A DNA stretch of 64,000 nucleotides from JACADW01 sp963747985 (GTDB taxonomy: Bacteria > Acidobacteriota > UBA6911), in assembly GCA_963747985.1 (NCBI GenBank), contig CAVVHG010000003.1:248001-312000 (forward strand), given 5' to 3'. Positions within the stretch are counted from its first letter, which is position 1, and each line of letters starts with the position of its first letter. The notes under the pieces are model-generated. The model was not told where the DNA came from. It ran no database searches and saw nothing but the letters and a program-made list of their open reading frames with translations. Shown here piece by piece: positions 31,582-40,165 of the stretch. The translations under genes were made by a program, and so were the position numbers.

Positions 31582-33342
31582 ATGACGATGAAACGCAAAA
31601 ACAGCCTGTACTGCCTGCTTCCCTACCTTGCCCGTTACCGTCCCAAGATGGCCGTCGGAGCGCTGATGGTTGTCCTGACCGTGGCGACCGGGATGCTTTC
31701 ACCCTGGGTCTGGAAATACGTCGTCGACGACATTCAGGCTTCGTTCGCGCGGGAGAAGCTCGCTTTCTATGGAAGCCTGATTATCGGGATCGCGCTCGTC
31801 GAAGGATTCTTCAGGTTCTGGATGCGGAAGATTCTGATCGGGGCGAGTCGCGATATCGAATACGACTTGCGCAACGATTTGTTTTCGCACCTGCAGGGGA
31901 TGCCGCTCTCCTTTTTCCAGACCCGCAGCACCGGGGACATCATGTCCCGCGCCACGAACGACATGAACGCCGTTCGATCGGTTCTCGGGCCGGGGATCAT
32001 GTACTCGATGAACACGATCGTCACGGTCCTGGTCGCGACTGCCATACTGCTGCGCATCAGCTGGAAGCTCACACTCCTGGCCTATCTCCCGCTGGTAGTG
32101 GCCTCCCTGACCGTGAAGAAGATGGGCCAGCAGATCCATGACCGATTCGAGAAGATACAGGAACAGTTCTCCACGATCAGCACCAGGGCGCAGGAGAACC
32201 TGTCGGGCATCCGAGTGATCAAGGCGTTCGCACGCGAGGAAGCCGAGATCGAAGATTTCAGGAGGTTGAACCAGGACTACGTCCGCAGGAGCGTGTCCCT
32301 GATCCGGCTCTGGGGTATTTTTTATCCGTTGATGTCCACGCTCTTCGGCCTGTCTTCCGCGGTGCTCCTGTGGTGGGGCGGCCGGGCCGTCATCAGGGGG
32401 CAACTCAGCCTCGGTGAGTTTGTCGCCTTCATGGGTTACCTTGCCATGCTGATATGGCCCACGATTGCGACCGGCTGGGTCATCAATATCTTCCAGCGCG
32501 GCGCCGCCTCGATGGAACGCATCCTGGATATCCTGGAGGCAGAGCCCGGCATCAAGGAAGAAGCAGGCGCGGCCTGCCCGCCGGAGACAGGCGGGGCCCT
32601 GGAAATCCGGAGCCTGACATTTCGATATCCGAACTCCGATCGGCCGGTGCTTCACGAAATCGATTTTGTCCTGCCTGCGGGCAGGACGCTCGCCATTGTG
32701 GGTGCGACCGGGAGCGGCAAGTCGACGCTGGTGAACCTGCTGCCTAGACTGTTCGATCCCCCTCACGGCACGGTTTTCATCGACGGGCTCGACGTGCGCA
32801 AATGGCCCCTGCACAACTTGCGGCGCATGATCGGATATGTGCCCCAGGAGACCTTCCTGTTTTCCGACACCATCCGCGAGAACATCGCCTTCGGGAGAGA
32901 CGATCCGATGCCGGATGAGGAAATACGGCTGGTTGCCGGTATTTCCCAGGTCTCGGGTGACATTCAGACTTTTCCCAAGCAGTACGACACTTTTGTCGGG
33001 GAGCGCGGCATCACGCTCTCAGGCGGGCAGAAGCAACGCGTTGCGATCAGCCGAGCGCTGGCCGTTTCCCCGAAGATCCTGATCCTGGACGACTCGCTGT
33101 CGAACGTAGACACCGACACGGAGGAGAAGATACTCCAGGGTCTCGCACAGGTCAGATCGGGTCGAACTGTCATCATCGTCTCCCACAGGATCTCAACCGT
33201 GCGAAGCGCGGATCACATCCTCGTCCTCGAAGACGGGCGGATCGCGGAACAGGGAACACACGAATCGCTGATGGCCCGGGACGGCATCTATGCCGGCCTG
33301 TACCAGAAACAGCTTCTCGAAGAAGAACTGGCAACGGCCTGA
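31582..33342 (+). CDS. ABC exporter half, degenerate-site subunit
   Basis: This fused membrane-ATPase half-exporter of 586 residues has six membrane helices in the first 310 residues and then a nucleotide-binding domain. That domain has Walker A GATGSGKSTLVN, Q-loop GYVPQETFLFSDTI, signature LSGGQKQRVAIS, Walker B ILILDDSLSNVD and switch His in IIVSHRIST. The residue after Walker B is aspartate rather than the catalytic glutamate. The partner gene at 33355 has the glutamate but a weakened signature, so the two probably form an asymmetric heterodimer of the TM287/288 or BmrCD kind. The substrate, lipid or drug, is unknown. Confidence 0.92.
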   Translation: MTMKRKNSLYCLLPYLARYRPKMAVGALMVVLTVATGMLSPWVWKYVVDDIQASFAREKLAFYGSLIIGIALVEGFFRFWMRKILIGASRDIEYDLRNDLFSHLQGMPLSFFQTRSTGDIMSRATNDMNAVRSVLGPGIMYSMNTIVTVLVATAILLRISWKLTLLAYLPLVVASLTVKKMGQQIHDRFEKIQEQFSTISTRAQENLSGIRVIKAFAREEAEIEDFRRLNQDYVRRSVSLIRLWGIFYPLMSTLFGLSSAVLLWWGGRAVIRGQLSLGEFVAFMGYLAMLIWPTIATGWVINIFQRGAASMERILDILEAEPGIKEEAGAACPPETGGALEIRSLTFRYPNSDRPVLHEIDFVLPAGRTLAIVGATGSGKSTLVNLLPRLFDPPHGTVFIDGLDVRKWPLHNLRRMIGYVPQETFLFSDTIRENIAFGRDDPMPDEEIRLVAGISQVSGDIQTFPKQYDTFVGERGITLSGGQKQRVAISRALAVSPKILILDDSLSNVDTDTEEKILQGLAQVRSGRTVIIVSHRISTVRSADHILVLEDGRIAEQGTHESLMARDGIYAGLYQKQLLEEELATA

Positions 33343-33354
33343 GCGGGGATATTT

Positions 33355-35175
33355 GTGGAAGTACACGGCCACGAAGAGCAAGTCCTGGGCAAGGCCTATG
33401 ACGCCCGCCTGATGAGGCGGCTCCTTACCTACATACGGCCCTACGGGCGCTCGGCAGCCTTGGCGCTTCTGCTCATTGTCTCAGCCTCGGCCCTGTCTGT
33501 CCTGCCGCCGTACCTGACCAAGGTGGCGATCGACCGCTACATCAGCCGCGGAAACGTGGCCGGTTTGAACCTGGTCGCCGTGATCTATGTCGCCACGCTT
33601 GCCGGAACGTTCGTCCTCAGCTTCGGCCAGACCTGGGTGATGAACGTCATGGGCCAGAAGATCATGTTCGATCTTCGAATGGAGATTTTCCGCCACCTGC
33701 AGAAGCTCGACGTCGCGTTTTTCGATCGCAACCCGGTCGGCCGCCTCATGACAAGGGTTACAACCGACGTGGATGCCCTCAACGAGTTGTTCACGGCGGG
33801 CGTGATCTCGATCTTCGGAGATGTCTGTACCCTCCTGGGAATCGTGGTGATTCTCTTCGTGATGAACTACAAGCTGGCGCTCGTAATTTTCTCCGTCCTG
33901 CCGCTGCTCTTCCTCGTAACCTTCGTATTCAAAATCAAGGTGCGCGATTCGTTCCGCAGGGTCCGGACCGCGATCGCGCGCATCAACACCTTTCTCCAGG
34001 AGAATCTTACCGGGACAGCGGTCATACAGATCTTCGGACAGGAGCGAAAACGCTACTCGCGGTTCGATAAGATCAATCGCGAACACCTGGACGCGAACCT
34101 TCAGTCGATCTTTTATTACGCGGTCTTCTATCCCCTGTTGGAGCTGGTTGGTGCCCTGGCGATAGCGCTCATCGTCTGGTACGGCGGGTTACAGGTGTTC
34201 GCCGGAAGCCTGACACTGGGAGCCCTGGTCGCCTTCATCCAATATTCGGACCGGTTCTTCCGACCGATCTCGGACCTGAGCGAGAAATACACCATTTTGC
34301 AGGCTGCGATGGCCTCCTCGGAACGGATTTTCAGGCTGCTGGACACCGACGCATCCGTCGCCCCCGCGCCGGGCTCCCAGGCTGCTGAGATCCACCGTGG
34401 CGAGATCGAGTTTCGGGATGTGAGTTTTGAATACAATCCGGGAGAGCCTGTCCTGCGCAATGTATCTTTCCGTGCCAGGCCGGGCGAGCGTATCGCGCTG
34501 GTAGGGGCCACGGGTGCCGGCAAGTCGACGATCATCTCCCTGCTCAGCCGCTTCTATGACGTCACCCAGGGTGCGATCCTGGTCGACGGGACGGATGTGC
34601 GTGAGTTTGACCCGCAGGGGCTCCGCCGGGGCATCGGTGTCGTGCTTCAGGATGTGTTTCTTTTCTCGGGCAGCGTCGCGGAGAACATCAGCCTTGGAGA
34701 TGCCGGGATCCCGGAGGAGCAGATCAGGCGAGCCGCTCAGATCGTGCACGCAGACCATTTCATCAGCCGGCTGGGCCAGGGTTACGCCACCCGCGTGGGC
34801 GAGCGTGGATCCTCCCTTTCGGTCGGACAGAAACAGCTGCTTGCATTCGCCCGGGCGCTGGTGCGAGATCCCAGGATCCTGGTCCTCGACGAGGCGACGT
34901 CGAGCATAGACACCGATACGGAGCTCCTCATCCGTGATGCGCTGGAACGGCTCTTGCGGGGCAGGACGTCGATCGTCATCGCGCACCGCCTCTCGACGGT
35001 TCAGAATGCAGACCGCATCCTCGTCCTGCATCGCGGCAGGGTTCGGGAGTCGGGGACGCATCAGGAGCTTTTGCGGCTGAAGGGGATTTACTGGCGGCTG
35101 TTCCAGCTCCAGTACAAGGACCAGCTGCTGACGTCACCCGTCGTCGCCCAGCCCGGGATACCTGCCCAGCCGTAG
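33355..35175 (+). CDS. ABC exporter half, catalytic-site subunit
   Basis: This is the partner half-exporter, 606 residues, starting with GTG 13 bases after the first. The membrane domain occupies about 320 residues. The ATPase domain has GATGAGKSTIIS, VVLQDVFLFSGSV, a signature of LSVGQKQLLAFA where the second glycine of LSGGQ is valine, Walker B ILVLDEATSSID with the catalytic glutamate, and IVIAHRLST. Paired with the upstream protein it gives one competent ATP site (this Walker B with the other LSGGQ) and one degenerate site, as in known heterodimeric exporters. Confidence 0.92.
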   Translation: MEVHGHEEQVLGKAYDARLMRRLLTYIRPYGRSAALALLLIVSASALSVLPPYLTKVAIDRYISRGNVAGLNLVAVIYVATLAGTFVLSFGQTWVMNVMGQKIMFDLRMEIFRHLQKLDVAFFDRNPVGRLMTRVTTDVDALNELFTAGVISIFGDVCTLLGIVVILFVMNYKLALVIFSVLPLLFLVTFVFKIKVRDSFRRVRTAIARINTFLQENLTGTAVIQIFGQERKRYSRFDKINREHLDANLQSIFYYAVFYPLLELVGALAIALIVWYGGLQVFAGSLTLGALVAFIQYSDRFFRPISDLSEKYTILQAAMASSERIFRLLDTDASVAPAPGSQAAEIHRGEIEFRDVSFEYNPGEPVLRNVSFRARPGERIALVGATGAGKSTIISLLSRFYDVTQGAILVDGTDVREFDPQGLRRGIGVVLQDVFLFSGSVAENISLGDAGIPEEQIRRAAQIVHADHFISRLGQGYATRVGERGSSLSVGQKQLLAFARALVRDPRILVLDEATSSIDTDTELLIRDALERLLRGRTSIVIAHRLSTVQNADRILVLHRGRVRESGTHQELLRLKGIYWRLFQLQYKDQLLTSPVVAQPGIPAQP

Positions 35176-35247
35176 ACAGGCCGATGATCGCCTGTGAATC
35201 CCGCGCCGCTCTCTCCAGGTTATTGCGCCTCGAGCTATCGCAGACTC

Positions 35248-35976
35248 CTACCGGAAGCGGCTGTTGCTCTGCGCGCGCGTGAAGGCAAGAAGGTCCGGCA
35301 CCTCAGGAACCCCGCGCATGCAGAAGGCCTCGCCTTTCGGCCTGCCGATCAGCGTACCGTAGAAGGAGTGGATGTTCTCGAGGTGAGTCAGGAAATCCGG
35401 GCGGCTGAGGTAGGTGGCCGGTTCCCGATTCACCGGATCAAAAAGCTGGGACCTGTGCGCTCTGATGGCGGCGCTCCGTTTCTCGGAAAAGTCGGATACA
35501 TCCACAACCAGCGTCGGCGTTGTGTGCGACGGGAGCATGTAGTAAAGGATCAGGTTCGGGCGGAAACGTTCCCGGCCGGTCTTCAGGCGCGCCAGCCCGG
35601 CGTGGTGACATGCCTCGGTCACTAATCGGCTGGCGTTCACATGGTCGGGGTGGCGGTCATCCCAGTGATGGGCCAGGACCAGCGACGGCCGGCATTTCCT
35701 CAGAACACGTATTACTTCGAGCCGCGCGTCGGCGGTCACGCGAACATCCCCGTCCGGGAATCCGAGGTTCTCCCGGAACCTGAGCCCGAGGATCCGGGCC
35801 GCCTCACGCGCCTCACGTGCGCGCACGGCGGGGGTCCCCCGACTGCTCAGCTCGCCGCGGGTCATGTCAATGATGGCCGTCGAATACCCCTGGGCAGCAA
35901 GTTTGGCCAGAGTTCCGGCGGCATAGAGCTCCACATCATCAGGGTGAGCACCGAACGCAATTACATCGATCCGCAT
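35248..35976 (-). CDS. bshB1: BshB1-like N-acetylglucosaminyl-malate deacetylase (bacillithiol synthesis)
   Basis: BshB removes the acetyl group from GlcNAc-malate, the second step of bacillithiol synthesis. The 242 residues belong to the LmbE/PIG-L family. The zinc motif AFGAHPDDVEL opens the protein, GELSSRGT and REAREAARILGL follow, and the third ligand is in AHHWDDRHPDHVNAS. The later part (YYMLPSHTTPTLVVDVSDFSEKRSAAIRAHRSQ and GRPKGEAF near the C-terminus) matches BshB1 rather than mycothiol deacetylases. The start at 35976 gives the conserved MRIDVIAFGAHPDD. It begins five bases after the stop of bshC, supporting a bacillithiol role. Confidence 0.88.
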   Translation of the reverse strand: MRIDVIAFGAHPDDVELYAAGTLAKLAAQGYSTAIIDMTRGELSSRGTPAVRAREAREAARILGLRFRENLGFPDGDVRVTADARLEVIRVLRKCRPSLVLAHHWDDRHPDHVNASRLVTEACHHAGLARLKTGRERFRPNLILYYMLPSHTTPTLVVDVSDFSEKRSAAIRAHRSQLFDPVNREPATYLSRPDFLTHLENIHSFYGTLIGRPKGEAFCMRGVPEVPDLLAFTRAQSNSRFR

Positions 35977-35981
35977 GTTTC

Positions 35982-37340
35982 TCAGTCCAATCCAATGATG
36001 AGTTGGTGCTTGAGGTCCCAGACATCGATCTTGCGATTCAGCGTCTGGAGTATCGATCCGGGGTGCATCGATAGATACCGCGTCGCGCTCAACCTCCGCT
36101 CCTGCAACTCTCCGCCGGGGACGACGCGACTGCAAAGCCCCTCAAACTGCCGCACGGCAATGTCGCGATGTGCGTCTGCGAACTGCCGGGAACGCACGGC
36201 CAACTTGCGCAGCTGATAGAGCATTTTCGAGCCTGAAGTCCGAATCCTCCTGACCGCCCTCGGATCACGCGCTGCTCTCGCGCAGATCTCATCGATGCGA
36301 CGGCCGATATTCCCTGCAAGCCCCTCCAGCCGTACCGCCACGTCCCAGGCAGAGCGATCGAAGCCGAGTCTGCCAGACAGCGCGACGCTGCCCTGCAGCA
36401 GATCAGGCAACTCCAGTTTGAACTTCTCCATCGTCCTACGACTGCGACGGTCGATGATAGTCGCGCTGACCCTGGGCCAGAGGAGCGGTTTCGTGCTTCC
36501 TGCCGAACCGACAAGATTGCCGACAAGCACGGCTTGGTCGTAATCCTCAGGTCCGACCACTTCCGCGCCTGCCGGCACGGCAAGCCTCAGGAAAATTGCG
36601 TCGCAGACAGGGTCGCACCCGGACCCATAATCCACCGTCCGCCCTCCGGACTCCCGCTCCCAAACGCTGATCACCCTCCGCCACAGATCGCCAAGTTCCG
36701 GCCTGTGCTTCAACGCCAAAACGATGGATTCCGAGTCGACAAGGACGAGGCCAAATTCATCGACGAGTCGCGTCAGAATGTCGTGACCATCATTCGAATT
36801 TAAGTCTCTATTTACTGATGTTTCATTCGTTTTATTAAAGCATTCTGTTAGGTTTTCTCCCGTTATGCCGGCCCGAGGCCTCGCGGCTTGCTGCGGCTCG
36901 ATCCTGCCGTGGTTCTTCTCGCCGTTGACTCTGGCGCAGGCCGGGGTATCGAGCCAAAGGAGAGGAACGGCAGGAACGCCGTCATGGCTTAACTCGGCGG
37001 CAAGTTTGACAACGGTCAGGCACTTGAACAGCGGCACGAGCGAGGCGCTGAAATCAGCGGCATGCGCAGACGCTCCGACGACCACTCCAGAACGGCTCTC
37101 GAGTTTTTCGATATTGTCTGACCACAGACGGCCGCCAGAGGTTGTCAGCGCTTCCTTCCACTCCAGCACGGACGCCGCTGCGGCGGTGGGTGCCCGGCTC
37201 AAGGCAGATCTGCACCTCGACACGAGCAGTCCCCTGTCGGGCCGGTCCGGCGGAATATGGCCCGGTTCGGGCATCCCTTCCAGGAATTCGAGATAGGAAG
37301 AGGAAAATCCGGGCAGGTCCCTGAAGCTTGGGTTCACCAT
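35982..37340 (-). CDS. bshC: Divergent BshC-like putative bacillithiol cysteine ligase
   Basis: BshC is thought to add cysteine to glucosaminyl-malate in the last step of bacillithiol synthesis. The 452-residue product aligns by pattern. It has VVVGASAHAADFSASLVPLFKCLTVVKLAAELS where BshC has GQQ-containing PVVVTGQQ...YKALTALKLA. It has VPAVPLLWLDTPA where BshC has VPVFWLAGEDHD. At the C-terminus GELQERRLSATRYLSMHPGSIL corresponds to QER...NxxxYL. The GQQ and EDHD motifs are both altered and the protein is about 80 residues short. Adjacency to bshB1 (five bases) supports the identity, but activity is uncertain. Confidence 0.75.
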   Translation of the reverse strand: MVNPSFRDLPGFSSSYLEFLEGMPEPGHIPPDRPDRGLLVSRCRSALSRAPTAAAASVLEWKEALTTSGGRLWSDNIEKLESRSGVVVGASAHAADFSASLVPLFKCLTVVKLAAELSHDGVPAVPLLWLDTPACARVNGEKNHGRIEPQQAARPRAGITGENLTECFNKTNETSVNRDLNSNDGHDILTRLVDEFGLVLVDSESIVLALKHRPELGDLWRRVISVWERESGGRTVDYGSGCDPVCDAIFLRLAVPAGAEVVGPEDYDQAVLVGNLVGSAGSTKPLLWPRVSATIIDRRSRRTMEKFKLELPDLLQGSVALSGRLGFDRSAWDVAVRLEGLAGNIGRRIDEICARAARDPRAVRRIRTSGSKMLYQLRKLAVRSRQFADAHRDIAVRQFEGLCSRVVPGGELQERRLSATRYLSMHPGSILQTLNRKIDVWDLKHQLIIGLD

Positions 37341-37464
37341 AAGTTTGTATCGGGCAGCGTTACTTTGGATACACGTCGAGGCGGACAGGCATTACTGGCG
37401 CTGACACCCATTCGAAACCGATACGGACCGCGATCCCGATTCCGACCCCGAAGGAAACTTCGAT

Positions 37465-37671
37465 CTACCATTCCTCCCATCCGGTCTGCAGGGCGCCTGC
37501 TGCCTTGAATATCGCGGCAAGGTCCGCGCTCTGCTCTGCATCGAGCGACTGCAAGGGCACCTGCGGATACCCTCCGAGTACCCCATCAGCCAGGCGGTCG
37601 GTCAGGAGCCGGCCGTCGGCGTCGAAAGGCGTGGTGACAGGTGGAAAGACGCCGTTGAGATTCTTGCTCAT
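37465..37671 (-). pseudogene. Remnant of a DapA/HOGA-family aldolase gene with internal deletion
   Basis: The 68-residue frame joins two ends of a dihydrodipicolinate synthase/4-hydroxy-2-oxoglutarate aldolase-type protein. Residues 1-30 (LNGVFPPVTTPFDADGRLL) match the N-terminal strand of the barrel. From about residue 31 the sequence GGYPQVPLQSLDAEQSADL resembles the C-terminal tail GGPxRAPLxxLxxEE. Some 230 central residues, including the catalytic lysine, are missing without loss of frame. Its ATG overlaps the TGA of tsaE by four bases, so the remnant may still be translated. It cannot be an active aldolase. Confidence 0.75.
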
Positions 37672-38207
37672 ATCCCGTCATCTGGTCCGCTGCCGCAATC
37701 GAAGCCACGCAGCAGGTCCGACAATCCGTGCGAGGCCGTGATGCGCAGTTTCCGGATATCGTCCCCTTCGTCGCTCAGCTCCACGACGACGGCCGGCCCG
37801 GCAGACATCTGAAGCCTCTCGCCCCACTCCACGATTGTGACTCCGCGGCTGCCCAGGAATTCTTCCAGCCCGACCGTGTCAAAATCACGTTTTCCCGCCA
37901 GGCGGTAAAGATCGACATGGTAGATCGGGCAGGCCCCCTGGTAAATATTGATCAGCGCAAAAGACGGGCTGGAAACCAGGGAGGGGTCACGCAGGCCCAA
38001 TCCCTCCGCAAGACCGCGTGTGAGCGTTGTCTTTCCCGATCCCAGGGGGCCGAGCAGCAATACGACGCTCGGGATCGGCAGACCACGGCCAAGACAAACA
38101 CCAGCCGCCTGAGTCTCCGCAGGACTGCGCGTGACCAGGGTGGTGACGCTCTGTCTCTCACCCCTGGATTTCGTCCTGGCCTGATGAGCAGTCCGATGCC
38201 GTGGCAT
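37668..38207 (-). CDS. tsaE: tRNA threonylcarbamoyladenosine biosynthesis ATPase TsaE
   Basis: TsaE is the ATPase of the TsaBDE complex that makes t6A37 in ANN-decoding tRNAs. The 179 residues have the P-loop LLGPLGSGKTTLTRGLAEGL, the switch-like VSSPSFALINIYQ, HVDLYRLAG, and VEWGERLQ, all typical of TsaE. An N-terminal basic extension of about 25 residues exceeds the family norm, and no alternative start codon with a ribosome site is seen. The AGGGCGGC ahead of the ATG supports this one. It follows nnrDE by six bases, a common pairing. Confidence 0.93.
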   Translation of the reverse strand: MPRHRTAHQARTKSRGERQSVTTLVTRSPAETQAAGVCLGRGLPIPSVVLLLGPLGSGKTTLTRGLAEGLGLRDPSLVSSPSFALINIYQGACPIYHVDLYRLAGKRDFDTVGLEEFLGSRGVTIVEWGERLQMSAGPAVVVELSDEGDDIRKLRITASHGLSDLLRGFDCGSGPDDGI

Positions 38208-38213
38208 GCCGCC

Positions 38214-39872
38214 CTACTTGCGATCCATTTCGCGCCCGGCCTCCAATTCTGCTTCGTAGAGGGATACTGTCCGGGCGCCCGGCTCTCCGGGGTAGACACT
38301 CTTGAACGCGGGTGGGAGTGAACCAATCAGGTCGGTTGCGGTCAGTGGCTCCTCACCCATTTCGACTGCCGCGATATCTCCGGCCATCCCGTGGAGATAT
38401 ACGGCAGCTGCCAGGGCATCTCCCAGGGCCCGGAGGTCGGCGTTGTGGTATTTCCTGTTCCAGCCTGCCACGAACCGGCCTGCCATGCCCGCGAGTATGT
38501 CCCCGCTGCCCCCGGTCGCCATACCGGGATTTCCGGTGCTGTTGATCAGCGTACGGCCGTCGGGCGTGGCAACGATGGTCTGAAAACCCTTCAAGACCGT
38601 GAAAAGCCCATGCTCCCTGGCGCAGCTGACGGCTGTTTCGAGGCGGCGGGATTGGACCTCGGAGATCGAACACCCAAGCAAACGAGCCATTTCCCCCGGA
38701 TGCGGCGTGATGGCTATTGCCTGCCCTCCTTCGTTCCTGAGTGTCTCCGGCTTCGGGGCAAATGCGTTGATGCCGTCGGCATCCAGCACCACGGGCACCG
38801 GCGCAAAGCGGACAATCCCCCGGACGAGTCGCTTTGTCGAAGGATGTGTCGTGAGCCCGGGCCCTACTACGACCGCATCTGCCTGTTTGAGGTGATCGAG
38901 CACGGGGCCGAGTGCGGTTTCATCCAACGTGCCCGCCCTGGTCTCGGGCAGGGACTCACTCATCAGTTCGGGCACCCGCGCAATGATGTCCCGCTGAAGC
39001 CCGGAAGGCAGGAGGAGCGTTACCAGCCCGGCCCCGGAGCGCAAGGCGGCCTGCCCGGTCATGATGGCCGCACCGCTCTTCCCTGCCGAGCCGGCAACGA
39101 CGAATACATGGCCATACGCCCCCTTGTGGCTGTCACGGGGGCGGGGAGGCAGGACGCCCCTGACCATGTGCCGATCGATCAACTCGGTACGATACTCCGG
39201 ATTCTCCAGCAGGGCCGGTGGCGAACCGATCGGCGCCACGGTCACTCTTCCGGCCCATTCCGATGCAGGCGCCAGCACCAGGGCCGGTTTCGGGGCGGTG
39301 AATGTCACGGTCAGGCGGGCCCTGACGACCGGGCCCGAAACCAGTGATGAATCGGCGAATAGCCCGGACGGGATGTCTACCGATACGACCGATGAATCGG
39401 GGCAAGCTCCGTTAATCCAGGACACAACCGGACGGTAATCGGGACCGATCGGTTTTGAGAGTCCGGTGCCGAACAGGGCGTCAACGATGACCGGCGCAGG
39501 CCTGAGGCTCCTGAGCACCCTGCGCGTTTCGACGACTGTTCCGAGAGTGCGCACCGGGATCCCCATAGAATGGACTATTTCCCAGTTGGCGAGCGCGTCA
39601 CCTCGATAGGAGGCCGGGTCGGAGAGCAGGAAGACCTGCGGCCTTCCGCCTCTGACCGCGAGGTGGCGGGCCGCAGCCAGGCCATCGCCACCGTTGTTCC
39701 CTCTGCCGCAGAAGATCTGCACCGGGCGGTCCACCGCCCCCGGTGAAGTCCGAATAACCCCATCGACGACCGCCCGGCCTGCATTCTCCATGAGCAGCAG
39801 GGACGGGATCTTGAAGAGTTCGGTCGACAGGCGATCGACCTCTGCCATTTGACCCGCAGTCAGTATCTTCAT
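38214..39872 (-). CDS. nnr: Bifunctional NAD(P)H-hydrate epimerase/ADP-dependent dehydratase
   Basis: This enzyme repairs damaged NAD(P)H hydrates: the N-terminal epimerase interconverts R and S forms and the C-terminal dehydratase restores NAD(P)H using ADP. The 552 residues show the YjeF N-domain (MKILTAGQMAEVDRLS, MENAGRAV, CGRGNNGGDGLAAARHL, VDALFGTGLSKP, SVDIPSGL) and the YjeF C-domain (VVAGSAGKSGAAIMTGQAALRSGAG, VVGPGL, ITPHPGEMARLLG, NPGMATGGSGDILAGM). The start at 39872 gives the standard opening, and longer frames upstream lack support. It is followed by tsaE. Confidence 0.96.
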   Translation of the reverse strand: MKILTAGQMAEVDRLSTELFKIPSLLLMENAGRAVVDGVIRTSPGAVDRPVQIFCGRGNNGGDGLAAARHLAVRGGRPQVFLLSDPASYRGDALANWEIVHSMGIPVRTLGTVVETRRVLRSLRPAPVIVDALFGTGLSKPIGPDYRPVVSWINGACPDSSVVSVDIPSGLFADSSLVSGPVVRARLTVTFTAPKPALVLAPASEWAGRVTVAPIGSPPALLENPEYRTELIDRHMVRGVLPPRPRDSHKGAYGHVFVVAGSAGKSGAAIMTGQAALRSGAGLVTLLLPSGLQRDIIARVPELMSESLPETRAGTLDETALGPVLDHLKQADAVVVGPGLTTHPSTKRLVRGIVRFAPVPVVLDADGINAFAPKPETLRNEGGQAIAITPHPGEMARLLGCSISEVQSRRLETAVSCAREHGLFTVLKGFQTIVATPDGRTLINSTGNPGMATGGSGDILAGMAGRFVAGWNRKYHNADLRALGDALAAAVYLHGMAGDIAAVEMGEEPLTATDLIGSLPPAFKSVYPGEPGARTVSLYEAELEAGREMDRK

Positions 39873-40003
39873 GGTGACCCCGATCCTGGGCACCTGGCAC
39901 AGGTCAGTCCCGGTTCTGTGCCTGAGACCCTGGTTCGACCCCCGGCAGCCCGACAGCGATTCCTGCTCCCGGGAATCAGCAGCCCGCCAATCACCAGAGC
40001 AGT

Positions 40004-40033
40004 TTGACACCCCCCGGTCCCAGGGCCTAGAAT
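40004..40033 (+). promoter_or_regulatory. Candidate sigma70 promoter of the M48 protease gene
   Basis: TTGACA (40004-40009) and TAGAAT (40028-40033) are 18 bases apart on the plus strand. Initiation near 40040 gives a leader of about 125 bases before the start at 40166, longer than elsewhere in this window. Confidence 0.6.
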
Positions 40034-40165
40034 TTGGCTGAAACATTCGGGCGCCGCGAACGTCTTATTTTCTGTTCAGGAGTCGGCGAGCGAAGTATTG
40101 TATGCACAGGAGTTGAAGCATACCGATCCTGGGCGGTGAAAACAACATCTCCTGAAGGGGGCGGC

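Noticed and set aside
31699..32814. 371-codon minus-strand frame
   Set aside because: It is antisense to the first ABC exporter half and has no recognisable features.
37341..37464. GATCGG/CGATTCC-type near-repeats after the aldolase remnant
   Set aside because: The repeats are short and irregular, so I cannot support a defined repeat family.
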